Origin: Neolewinella xylanilytica
GTDB taxonomy: Bacteria > Bacteroidota > Bacteroidia > Chitinophagales > Saprospiraceae
Direction of reading: 5' to 3'
Assembly (NCBI RefSeq): GCF_002934605.1
Contig: NZ_PTJC01000005.1
Span: forward strand, 248,001-312,000
Length of the DNA: 64,000 nt
The position numbers and the translations under genes are program-made. This document shows positions 26,828 to 34,746 of this stretch, piece by piece. The notes under the pieces were generated by a model. The model was given only the letters and a program-made list of their open reading frames with translations, was not told where the DNA came from and made no database searches. Numbering within the stretch: the first letter of the stretch is position 1; each line of letters starts with the position of its first letter.

Positions 26828-27405
26828 TATGCGATTCTTGATTCTAGATATTCGATTTCTGATTCGCTACCGCACGTACCCTCGCCAGCTGGGCTGGCTC
26901 GCACGAGCGAAGCGAGCAGGTAACAGCGGCAGCCCAACCCTAAATCAAGAATCGCCAACCGGGAATCGCCAATCAAGAAGACCCATCGGCTGGTGCGGCT
27001 TAGTGACGGAGAACGAGTTAGTTGATAGGCGATTCTTGATTCTAGATATTCGATTTTTGATTGGCTACCGCACGTTCCCTCGCCAGCTTCGCCGGCTCGC
27101 CCACGGCAGCACGAGCACAGCGAGCAGAGCCATGCGGCAGCCAAATCAAGAATCCGAAATCGGCAATCAAGAATCGCCAATCCATTGCGGCACGAGCGCA
27201 GCGAGCAGACAACAGCGGTAGCTCATTCAGCAATTCAGCATTCACCTATTCACCACTTCCAAAGCGAGCAGACAACAGCGGCAGCCAAACCAAGAATCGC
27301 CAATCGAGAATCAGGAATCGCCAATCAATAGCGGCAGCACGAGCGCAGCGAGCAAAGCTGCCACTAAAAGACTAAAGAACTAACGGACTAAAAGACTAAA
27401 ACACT
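26828..27405. repeat. Repeat region with duplicated ABC gene tail and heptad-periodic tracts
   Basis: This 578-base gap lies inside the efflux operon. It starts with 7-base periodic words (GATTCTN on the plus strand, AATCNNN on the reverse). A second copy of the ABC gene's last codons follows at about 26977-27026 and is followed again by the same heptads. GCACGAGCGCAGCGAGCA-type words occur four times between them. It ends with an ATTCA-rich tract (27220-27260) and an octameric run of GACTAAAA words (27366-27402). No intact gene is present. Confidence 0.85.
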
Positions 27406-28737
27406 GTGATAAAGAACTACCTCACCCTAGCCCTAAAGGTCCTAAGACGCAAGCCGTTCTACACCTTCATCAGCCTCTTCGGGATCAGTTTCACCCTGAT
27501 GATCCTGATGCTGATCACGTCGATGGGGGATGCGCTCTTCGGAGCCAACCGGCCGATGTCCGACGTGAACCGGATGGTCTTCCTGCCCATGCTGGAACGG
27601 TACACCGAATTCTACGATACCCTCTACGCGGTGGACACCATTGTCATGGACGACGGAACCCTCCGCTACGACAGCACCGAAACCCTCGAGCCGAACGGGA
27701 GCATGAACAACTCCAACGGCCAGATGAGTTTCTCCTTCCTGGACAAGAACCTCCGCGGATTGTCGGACGTCGAGAGCTACACCTTCGTCTCCAACAGCTC
27801 GTTTACCGACGCTTACCTCGACGGCCGGAAAGTGACCATGTCAACGAGCTACGTCGACGCCAGCTACTGGGAGGTATTCGATTTCCGGTTTCTGCACGGC
27901 CTGCCCTTCGGCGTGGACGACGTTGCGGAAGCCAATAAGGTGGCCGTCATCACGGAGCGGATCGCGGACAGCTACTTCGGGGAAATGAATCCCGGAATCA
28001 TCGGCCGGGAAATGATCCTCGGGAACGAAACCTTCCGGGTAGTAGGCATCGTGGAGCGGCCGCTGAAGGACGACGATACCATTGCCGGCGACATCTTTTT
28101 GCCGCTCACCACCATCGATGCCCGGCAGTACGCCAATACGGAAACCTACGGTCCTTTCCAGGCGGTGTTTAAGGCGACCAGTGCCGCCAAACGGGAATCC
28201 ATCAAGCAACAGCTGACCTTCCTGGCGGAAAACTTCGTGATCCCCCCGGATGCCGATTACGAACACATCCGGCTGTACGCCGGCACCGCGACCGAGAATT
28301 TTGCCGCCAACCTCATGCAGGAAAGCGATGCGAGTAAGGCCAAGCTGCTGCTGTTCGTCCCGCTGATCACGCTCCTCGTGCTCTTCCTGGCCCTCCCGCT
28401 GATCAACCTGATCAACCTGAACGTGAGCCGCGTCTTCGAGCGTAAGTCGGAGATCGCCGTGCGTAAGGCCTTCGGGGCGGAAAGCCGGGATATTCTCTAT
28501 CAGTTCATCTTCGAAAACCTGGTGCTCACCTTCATTGGCGGGTTCATTGGTTTGGTACTGGCTTATCTGATCATCCAGTACGTTAATGCCAACGACCTGA
28601 TCGGTATCGTCCGGCTCTCCTTTTCCGGGAAGATCTTTTTCTACTTCATCCTCGTCATCCTGCTCTTCGGCTTGCTTTCCGGCATCCTGCCCGCTTACCG
28701 GATGAGCCGCACCACCATTGCCACCGCCCTCCGCTAA
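27406..28737 (+). CDS. ABC transporter permease, MacB/FtsX type, 443 aa
   Basis: The start is GTG at 27406, straight after the octamer run. One N-terminal membrane helix (FISLFGISFTLMILMLITSM) is followed by a periplasmic MacB-like domain of about 260 residues. A C-terminal FtsX domain with three helices follows (about 330-443; VPLITLLVLFLALPLINLIN, ERKSEIAVRKAFGA). The SEIAVRKAFGA coupling motif is typical. It probably forms a heterodimer with the next permease. Confidence 0.92.
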   Translation: MIKNYLTLALKVLRRKPFYTFISLFGISFTLMILMLITSMGDALFGANRPMSDVNRMVFLPMLERYTEFYDTLYAVDTIVMDDGTLRYDSTETLEPNGSMNNSNGQMSFSFLDKNLRGLSDVESYTFVSNSSFTDAYLDGRKVTMSTSYVDASYWEVFDFRFLHGLPFGVDDVAEANKVAVITERIADSYFGEMNPGIIGREMILGNETFRVVGIVERPLKDDDTIAGDIFLPLTTIDARQYANTETYGPFQAVFKATSAAKRESIKQQLTFLAENFVIPPDADYEHIRLYAGTATENFAANLMQESDASKAKLLLFVPLITLLVLFLALPLINLINLNVSRVFERKSEIAVRKAFGAESRDILYQFIFENLVLTFIGGFIGLVLAYLIIQYVNANDLIGIVRLSFSGKIFFYFILVILLFGLLSGILPAYRMSRTTIATALR

Positions 28738-28749
28738 CCTACCGCCGCC

Positions 28750-29931
28750 ATGCTCAATCACTTGCTCAAACTAATGTGGAACAAGCGCCGCTCCAACGGC
28801 CTGATCTTCCTCGAAATCCTGCTGGCTTTCGTCGTGCTCTTCGGCGTATACGCCTTCGGATTCTACAATCTGGACCGGTACAGTTCGCCGCTGGGCTTTA
28901 GCTACGAAAACAGCGTCGGGGTTCATATGGATATTCCGGATGATATGGATTCCCTGGCGGTCATCCAGCTACAGGAGCGCATCCTGCGGGAAACCCGGGA
29001 ACTCCCCGGGGTGGCTTCCGCAACCTTTCTCGGACCCGTCAACCCCTTCGGGGGGAATACCTGGAGCACTGGCAGCGACGATAACGGCTTCCACCTGCAG
29101 ACGATGATGGTCTTCGCCGACGAAAACTACGCCGAGACCCTGGAGCTCGAATTCCGGGAGGGGCACTGGTTTACGGAAGCCGACCAAGCGGGGAAATACG
29201 ACCCCATCGTGGTAAACGGAAAATTCGTCGACGAGTACTATCCCACGCGCGAATCCATGATCGATTCGATTATCCTGATCAACGGGGAAAAAAAGATCAT
29301 CGGCGTGGTGGATAACTATAAGTACCACAGCAATTTCGCCGAGAACCGCCCGCTGACCTTCTTCTCTCCTCGCAGCTGGAGAGCGGATGGGCAGAGTCCG
29401 TTCGAGCAGATGATCGTGCGGGCGGAACCCGGACAAACCGCGGCCATCGAGGAACCCATCTACAACCTGCTTTCCTCCCTCACCAAAAACCCTGACGTAG
29501 TGATTTGGAACATGGCGCAGGACCGCATCAAGGCCAACCGGCCCGTGGTCATTCCGCTGGTGATCCTCATTTCGATCTCGGCCTTCCTGCTCATCAATAT
29601 CGCCCTCGGGCTCTTTGGCGTACTGTTCACCCAGATCAGTCACCGCCGCGCTGAGATCGGCTTGCGGAAAGCCATGGGGGCCACGCCGGGGGAGGTGACC
29701 GTCCAATTTGTACTGGAAGTCGTGCTGGTCACGTTCGCCGGCTTGCTGCTCGGGGTCTTCTTCGCCGTCCAGGTGCCCCTGCTGGAACTGCTCCCCATAC
29801 CGGCAAAATTCTTCTACTTCGGCATCGTAGCGGCGGTGGTGACCATCCTGCTTATCGTGGTGCTATGTGCCCTGATTCCCAGTCGGCAAGCTGCGGGATT
29901 ACACCCGGCCCTGGTGCTGCACGAGGATTAG
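28750..29931 (+). CDS. ABC transporter permease, MacB/FtsX type, 393 aa
   Basis: It lies 12 bases after the first permease. The layout is the same: an N-terminal helix (LIFLEILLAFVVLFGVYAFG), a periplasmic domain, and three C-terminal helices with the coupling motif HRRAEIGLRKAMGATPGEV. It is shorter than its partner because the periplasmic part is smaller. Together with the ATPase, adaptor and TolC it completes a tripartite efflux pump for an unknown compound (antimicrobial, siderophore or lipoprotein-like cargo). Confidence 0.92.
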   Translation: MLNHLLKLMWNKRRSNGLIFLEILLAFVVLFGVYAFGFYNLDRYSSPLGFSYENSVGVHMDIPDDMDSLAVIQLQERILRETRELPGVASATFLGPVNPFGGNTWSTGSDDNGFHLQTMMVFADENYAETLELEFREGHWFTEADQAGKYDPIVVNGKFVDEYYPTRESMIDSIILINGEKKIIGVVDNYKYHSNFAENRPLTFFSPRSWRADGQSPFEQMIVRAEPGQTAAIEEPIYNLLSSLTKNPDVVIWNMAQDRIKANRPVVIPLVILISISAFLLINIALGLFGVLFTQISHRRAEIGLRKAMGATPGEVTVQFVLEVVLVTFAGLLLGVFFAVQVPLLELLPIPAKFFYFGIVAAVVTILLIVVLCALIPSRQAAGLHPALVLHED

Positions 29932-29985
29932 ATTCATTGGTCGACGGTCTGCATCCGTTGATCGCATTACTCAAATAAACGACCT

Positions 29986-30345
29986 ATGAAGTACCTATTC
30001 TTGACGTTCTCTTTCCTCCTGGCTGTAACACTTTCCGGTCAGCATTCGTCTGTGAAAGTGAGCGAGCGCGAGGGAGCAGATCACTACACCTTTTCGCTGC
30101 GTAGCACCGACTTGACGGAGGAGATCATGAACGACGTGTTCGCCACCGTCAGCGAGGGGAAGGTCGAAGGCCGGTTTGCCGGGCTGATCCGAACGACCCT
30201 CGACGACGGCGTGGAGCTGAAAATGAACACCCAGCGCCGCACGTTCGAAGTGAGCTACGCGGGAGAAGACCAAGCCGCGCTCGCCCACGCCAAAACATTA
30301 GCGGCGAGCTTGCAGGAGCGATTGAAATCCGAGCACCCGCGCTAG
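29986..30345 (+). CDS. Small secreted protein, 119 aa, paralog of next gene
   Basis: A signal peptide (YLFLTFSFLLAVTLSGQ) is followed by about 100 residues with pattern VKVSEREGADHYTFSLRS, then helix TEEIMNDVFATVSEG, then GVELKMNTQRRTFEVSY and helix AALAHAKTLAASLQERL. The same order of strands and helices occurs in the next gene, so they appear to be diverged tandem copies. No family was recognised. It lies between an efflux pump and its probable regulators, which suggests a role in sensing or envelope function. Confidence 0.75.
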   Translation: MKYLFLTFSFLLAVTLSGQHSSVKVSEREGADHYTFSLRSTDLTEEIMNDVFATVSEGKVEGRFAGLIRTTLDDGVELKMNTQRRTFEVSYAGEDQAALAHAKTLAASLQERLKSEHPR

Positions 30346-30374
30346 ATTTTTCACTACCCTATAATCATCCTTCT

Positions 30375-30743
30375 ATGCTGTTTCCGACCCTATTGACGAC
30401 CCTGCTGCTTTCCCTCCCGAACGCGGGACAGGAGAAAGTGGACATCCTGGTGAATGAAGTCAGTCAAGACAATCACTACGAACTCGATATCCGCCTCGAT
30501 CCATCCCGCAGCCACGATGTAACCGACTGCATCGGTGAGCTGATCGGCCTTAGCTTGCCGGACCAGGTGACCGAAAACCTAGTGGCGGAGGCGGAAGGCA
30601 TCAACCTAACCTACTTGCCGGAACGCAATCATCTCGCCCTGAAGACTACGGATCTCACTACCTCCGCGGCCGATCGGGCACGCGCCGCCGGTCAGGAGCT
30701 CAAAGGGTGCCTGGAGCTTTTTTCCGCCGCCCCCGAAAATTGA
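30375..30743 (+). CDS. Small secreted protein, 122 aa, paralog of previous gene
   Basis: An N-terminal hydrophobic segment (LFPTLLTTLLLSLPNAG) serves as a signal peptide. The mature part reads VDILVNEVSQDNHYELDIRL, helix VTDCIGELIGLSLP, GINLTYLPERNHLALKT and helix ADRARAAGQELKGCL. The two cysteines (DCIGE, GCLEL) are not present in the upstream paralog. The function is unknown. The response-regulator frame begins about 50 bases after its stop. Confidence 0.75.
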   Translation: MLFPTLLTTLLLSLPNAGQEKVDILVNEVSQDNHYELDIRLDPSRSHDVTDCIGELIGLSLPDQVTENLVAEAEGINLTYLPERNHLALKTTDLTTSAADRARAAGQELKGCLELFSAAPEN

Positions 30744-30793
30744 TGCAGCTATCGTTCGTGCTGCCCCGTCCTTACTAATACAATTTCCCCTCC

Positions 30794-32158
30794 ATCTCCC
30801 GCATCCTCATCATCGACGACGACCGCACGGTCTGTAAAAGTCTGGAGCTCCTGCTGAAGCGGGCGGGCTATTCGGTGATGTGTATTCACGGCCCGGCGGA
30901 GGCGCTTCCGGCGGTGGCTTCCTTCCGCCCCGCACTGGTGCTGCTGGACCTGAACTTTGCCGTAGAAACCACCGGGCGGGCGGGCATGCACCTGCTCGGC
31001 GAGTTGCTGGCGACCGATCCCGGCCTCCCCGTCATTCAGATGACCGGCTGGGCCACCGTGCAACTCGCGGTGGAGGGCATGAAGGCGGGGGCCCGGGATT
31101 TCATCGCCAAACCCTGGGACAACCACGAATTACTCAACGCCATCCAGCAACAATTAAAGGACGGGCGCCGGAGCGCGGGAACCACGTCTTCCAAGACCGA
31201 AAAGGCGGCTACGATTCCGACGCCGGATCCGTTTGCCGGCATTATCGGCGATTCCCGGCAGTTGCGGACCATCATCCAGCAGGCCCGGCGGGTGGCGGGT
31301 ACCCAGGCCTCGGTGCTCATCACCGGCGAAAGCGGCACGGGAAAAGAATTAATCGCCGAAGCCATTCATAGCACGAGCCACCGGTCGGAAGGCCCCTTCG
31401 TAGCCGTTAACCTGGGTGGCGTGCCCGAGGGATTATTCGAGTCGGAACTTTTTGGACATAAAGCCGGCGCCTTTACGGATGCCCGTAGCGATCGCAGGGG
31501 CAGGTTCGAGCTGGCGGCCGGCGGCACGCTTTTTCTCGACGAGATCGGCGATCTGGCCGCGGCGGCCCAGGTAAAACTGCTGCGGGTGCTGCAGGAACGC
31601 CAGTACGAGCGGCTAGGGGAAAGCCAGTCCAGACCGACGGATGTGCGCATCATCAGCGCGACCAGCCGCAACCTGGAAAGCATGGTCACGGCCGGCACCT
31701 TTCGGGAAGACCTGTTGTACCGCATCAACCTGATCCACCTTCACCTGCCGCCGTTGCGGGAGCGACCAGGTGATATCCTGCCCCTGGCGGATCACTTTCT
31801 GGACAGTGCCCGGCGCCGCTACGATCGACCGAAACTTGAATTGAGTCCGGAAGCCCAGTCGTGGCTCCGCCGACAAACCTTCCCCGGCAACGTACGCCAG
31901 CTCCAGAACCTGATCGAACGGACGGCCATCCTCAGTCCGGAGGAAACCATTACCGCCGGGCAGCTGCAGCGGCAATCCGGCGGCCCGGGAACGGTCAGTA
32001 ACTTCGCCCCCTCCGGCATCACCCTGGAGCAGATGGAGATCAAAATGATCCGGCTCGCCCTGGCCCGCAACGACGGCGAGATTACCGCTACGGCCCGGGA
32101 ACTGGGGCTAACGCGGGCGGCGCTTTATCGGCGGATTGAGAAGCATGGTCTTGGTTAA
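30794..32158 (+). CDS. Sigma54-dependent response regulator (receiver, AAA+, Fis), non-canonical start
   Basis: The receiver domain (RILIIDDDRTVCKSLELLL, acidic pocket D8-D10, phospho-Asp in LLDLNF at about 52, MTGWA, Lys in AKPW) is followed by an AAA+ sigma54 activator domain. That domain has Walker A GESGTGKE, the GAFTDA loop (usual GAFTGA) and LFLDEIGDL. A Fis-type helix-turn-helix (ATARELGLTRAALYRRIEKH) closes the protein. No ATG, GTG or TTG lies in frame between the stop at 30776 and 30875. The first canonical start (GTG 30875) would delete the phosphorylation pocket's DDD. An ATC at 30794 (ISRILIIDDD) is the natural place to begin. It probably controls the efflux operon. Confidence 0.88.
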   Translation: MSRILIIDDDRTVCKSLELLLKRAGYSVMCIHGPAEALPAVASFRPALVLLDLNFAVETTGRAGMHLLGELLATDPGLPVIQMTGWATVQLAVEGMKAGARDFIAKPWDNHELLNAIQQQLKDGRRSAGTTSSKTEKAATIPTPDPFAGIIGDSRQLRTIIQQARRVAGTQASVLITGESGTGKELIAEAIHSTSHRSEGPFVAVNLGGVPEGLFESELFGHKAGAFTDARSDRRGRFELAAGGTLFLDEIGDLAAAAQVKLLRVLQERQYERLGESQSRPTDVRIISATSRNLESMVTAGTFREDLLYRINLIHLHLPPLRERPGDILPLADHFLDSARRRYDRPKLELSPEAQSWLRRQTFPGNVRQLQNLIERTAILSPEETITAGQLQRQSGGPGTVSNFAPSGITLEQMEIKMIRLALARNDGEITATARELGLTRAALYRRIEKHGLG

Positions 32159-32322
32159 GGTAGCTGTACGCTGGCCCCAGCACGACGAAGCCTGCCTTGC
32201 CGTCTCGAGCGGTTCCATAGGAGCCAATCTGACTAGTGCTGGGCCGTGGTTGGGAGCAGGATAGTCCGTATGGCCCAAACAACCCATAAGTTTGATCCTG
32301 CCGTTCTTTAGATAAGATTTCC
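32159..32322. other. Gap between regulator and kinase with inverted repeat
   Basis: The 164-base gap carries an inverted repeat, GGCCCCAGCAC near 32174 and GTGCTGGGCC near 32236, and possibly a kinase promoter. No gene is present. Confidence 0.4.
32287..32294 (+). promoter_or_regulatory. Possible -7 element (TAAGTTTG) before the histidine kinase
   Basis: TAAGTTTG fits the Bacteroidota -7 consensus TAnnTTTG exactly, about 29 bases upstream of the kinase ATG. No clear TTTG/TTG lies at the expected -33 distance, so support is weak. Confidence 0.3.
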
Positions 32323-33594
32323 ATGTCCGCCGCCACCCGCTACATCCTCTACCTGACCGTCCTTCACTTGGTGATCGGTATCCTGATCTACCTGGTGGTG
32401 GGCCGGGGCCCGGTACTGCTATTGGTGGAAATGGTGCTGTTGCTATCCGCCTACGTCGGGTACCGCCTGTACGAGGTGTTGGTGGCGCCGATTCAGCTGC
32501 TCAGCCGGGGAGTGGGAGCCCTGGCCGACCAGGACTTCTCCGTCAAGATGACCAAAACCGGCAGTCCGGATATCGACCGACTTGGCGACGTCTATAACCG
32601 GATGATCGATCAGTTGCGCAGCGAGCGGGTGACCGGACGCCAGCGACAGGAATTTCTCGACCAGTTGGTAAGCGCGGCGGACGTCGGCATCATAATCCTG
32701 GACTTCGACGGTGGGGTCGAGTCCGAAAATCCCTGGATAACCGAACGGCGTGCGAATCCGGAGTTTGTCACCAGCGTGATCGATCCGGCGCGGTCATTAG
32801 CGGTGGGGGAAAAACGCATCTTCACTACCCCCGATAACCGGCGGCTGCACGTGGAGTACGCCAGCTTTATCGACCGGGGGTTCGAGCGCGGTTTCCTGAT
32901 CCTGCAGGATGTCACCGCCGATTTACTTCAGGCCGAAAAGGAGGCCTACGGGAAGGTGATCCGCATGATGGCCCACGAGGTGAATAACTCGAATGCCGCC
33001 ATCGTATCGCTCTTGAAAACCATCTTGGAGGTGGCGGTAGCCAACGAGCCCGACCTGGAGGAAATCGTGCGTGATCACTTGCCGCCGGTGATTACCCGGG
33101 CCGAGAACATGACGGCCTTTATGCGCAATTTCGCCCGAGTAGTACGGCTTCCGGTCCCCCAGCGCGAACGGGTGGAGCTGAATGCCATACTCCGCGGGGC
33201 GGGGGAAGTCATGACACCCCTGCTGCAGCAACACGCCATTCACCTCACTACCGATCTAACGACCCAGCCGATATGGCTCCTGGCCGATCGCGCCCAACTC
33301 GAGCAGGTAATCATCAATGCGCTTACCAACGCCCGGGAGAGTATCGGTAGTGGCGGCCGCATCCACCTTTCCAGCAGTGCTAACCCCTGCTCCTTCATGA
33401 TCGCCGATGATGGAGCCGGCATTCCGGATGACATCGCGGATCGCTTGTTTACGCCTTTTTTCAGTAACAAAAGCAGCGGTCAGGGAGTCGGCCTCACCCT
33501 TACCCGGGAGATCCTGGAGGGGCATGGGGCCAGCTATCGATTGCGCACGGAGCCGGATGGGTGGACGCGGCTACGGGTAACGTTTCCCGACTGA
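32323..33594 (+). CDS. Sensor histidine kinase, 423 aa
   Basis: Two N-terminal membrane helices (YLTVLHLVIGILIYLVV and VLLLVEMVLLLSAYVGY) have almost no periplasmic loop. A HAMP-like segment (about 58-105) follows, then a PAS-like region. The dimerisation helix holds the phospho-accepting His in MMAHEVNNSNAAIVSLL (about 218). The HATPase has N-box LEQVIINALTNARE, G1 ADDGAGIPDDI and G2 GQGVGLTLTREIL. The near-absence of a sensor loop suggests it senses a signal in the membrane or cytoplasm. It is the likely partner of the upstream regulator. Confidence 0.93.
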   Translation: MSAATRYILYLTVLHLVIGILIYLVVGRGPVLLLVEMVLLLSAYVGYRLYEVLVAPIQLLSRGVGALADQDFSVKMTKTGSPDIDRLGDVYNRMIDQLRSERVTGRQRQEFLDQLVSAADVGIIILDFDGGVESENPWITERRANPEFVTSVIDPARSLAVGEKRIFTTPDNRRLHVEYASFIDRGFERGFLILQDVTADLLQAEKEAYGKVIRMMAHEVNNSNAAIVSLLKTILEVAVANEPDLEEIVRDHLPPVITRAENMTAFMRNFARVVRLPVPQRERVELNAILRGAGEVMTPLLQQHAIHLTTDLTTQPIWLLADRAQLEQVIINALTNARESIGSGGRIHLSSSANPCSFMIADDGAGIPDDIADRLFTPFFSNKSSGQGVGLTLTREILEGHGASYRLRTEPDGWTRLRVTFPD

Positions 33595-34313
33595 TGCTTT
33601 TACTGTACTGACACATCGGATGTGTCAGTAGTGCCAAAATGGCATATATCGGTATTTTTCGGATATAAGCTGCCTCATTCTTGTAGCTGAAAACAAGGCT
33701 GGACCCCAATAGCGCCAAGCATTATTGTCGTCATCGAATTGCGGTTGCGGTCCGATTGTCGCCATCATTTGGCATGGTGTTCAGGAATGAACCACGACCA
33801 AAACAAAGCGGATAGATCATCACATATCGGATGTCAAAACAGGTGTCATGTCGACCAGCCGAAAGAAAGGGTACAAATCAATGGGCGCAAAAACCGCAAT
33901 CAAGGGTGTAAAGCCCTTTAAATTGGGGATAAGTGGGCATCCGATGTGTTAGTAAGATTTTTTCCGGGCGGCGGAAGGGAGAAACGGGTTGATCAGGTAT
34001 TTCCAGAGCAAGTGCGGAAAACGGTAGTCTATAAGGCAGGCGACCAACGGGGACGACTATGTTTCCACCGGGCCGGTGAATCGGAGAAGTCGCTCTCCGC
34101 AATGCAACCAGCGGTCGATTGGGATAGTCGTTGCATCGGTCGGGTCTTTGGATATCCCCTACAGACAAACAGTACAGTAGCGGTTCAGCCATTCAAAGGC
34201 ATACGTGCCCGATCCGTACCAATGACCGATCAATAGGCCAAGTGAAGCTTCACCGGGACGATGGATGGCGAAACGAAGTATTATGTTCTTGAGCGCAGGG
34301 AGAGCACTAAAAA
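33595..34313. other. 719-bp gene-free region with dispersed palindromes
   Basis: No convincing gene is present on either strand; the base composition is lower in GC than neighbouring genes. It holds a 25-base odd palindrome at 33606-33630, a small TGCCA-AAA-TGGCA hairpin at 33632-33644, and two partial relatives of the palindrome at about 33825 and 33937. The region could encode a small RNA, but nothing in it proves that. Confidence 0.45.
33606..33630. repeat. ACATCSGATGT palindrome, long copy
   Basis: TACTGACACATC and GATGTGTCAGTA flank a single central G, giving a perfect 25-base odd palindrome 12 bases past the kinase stop. Shorter relatives of the core ACATCCGATGT occur at about 33825, 33937, 37361, 37395 and 52412. 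It could be a dispersed repeat or an operator. Confidence 0.7.
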
Positions 34314-34374
34314 AACTAACTTATTAGTTGTAATACTAGTCGATTAGTACTATACTTGTACTAATCAATTAGTA
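34314..34374. promoter_or_regulatory. Three operator dyads in front of the BlaI-type gene
   Basis: Three 16-base dyads with half-site (A/T)ACTA(A/G) lie side by side: AACTAACTTATTAGTT (34314-34329), TACTAGTCGATTAGTA (34334-34349) and TACTAATCAATTAGTA (34359-34374). Their starts are 20 and 25 bases apart, about two helical turns. They overlap a promoter-like element and end 3 bases before the ATG. This is the layout expected for self-repression by a BlaI/MecI winged-helix dimer. Confidence 0.85.
34328..34358 (+). promoter_or_regulatory. Bacteroidota-type promoter of the BlaI/M56 operon
   Basis: TTG at 34328-34330 and TATACTTG at 34351-34358 are separated by 20 bases. This matches the phylum's -33 TTG and -7 TAnnTTTG pattern with one mismatch. 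Both elements are embedded in the operator dyads, so a bound repressor would block them. Transcription would start about 15 bases before the ATG. Confidence 0.65.
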
Positions 34375-34377
34375 GAT

Positions 34378-34746
34378 ATGCAAAAGCTAGCCAAACGGGA
34401 AGCCCAATTGATGCAGGTGCTGTGGCGTCTAAAACGTGCCTTTGTCAAGGAGATCATCGAGGAGCTGCCGGATCCGAAGCCCCACTATAATACGGTATCT
34501 ACCATGGTGAAGATCCTGGAAGAGAAGGGCTTCGTAGCCCACGAAAAACTGGGGAACGCCTACCGGTTTTACCCGGTGGTGGAGGAAGCCGAATACCAGA
34601 AGAAAGCGGTGGACGACGTCGTGCGTCGGTACTTCGACAATTCACCGATGAAGCTGGTCAACTATTTCGCTAAGGAGCAGCAGATCGACGCCGCGGAACT
34701 GGAGCGGCTTGTCCAACTCATTAAAGACCAAGATCCGCGACCATGA
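34378..34746 (+). CDS. BlaI/MecI/CopY family transcriptional repressor, 122 aa
   Basis: A winged helix-turn-helix occupies residues 1-75: LTKREAQLMQVLW-type start, then FVKEIIEELPDPKPHYNTVS and TMVKILEEKGFVAHEKLGN. A C-terminal dimerisation helix pair follows. The HYNTVSTMVKILEEKGF recognition region is typical of the family. Repressors of this type are inactivated by proteolysis triggered by a membrane M56 sensor, and that gene follows with a 4-base ATGA overlap. The upstream dyads indicate autoregulation. Confidence 0.95.
   Translation: MQKLAKREAQLMQVLWRLKRAFVKEIIEELPDPKPHYNTVSTMVKILEEKGFVAHEKLGNAYRFYPVVEEAEYQKKAVDDVVRRYFDNSPMKLVNYFAKEQQIDAAELERLVQLIKDQDPRP

Noticed and set aside
26805..27221. 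Plus-strand 138-codon frame after the ABC ATPase
   Set aside because: It is made of the duplicated gene tail and heptad repeats read in another phase.
33739..34236. Small frames in the 33.6-34.3 kb gap
   Set aside because: No signal peptide, motif or conserved composition; the region looks non-coding.
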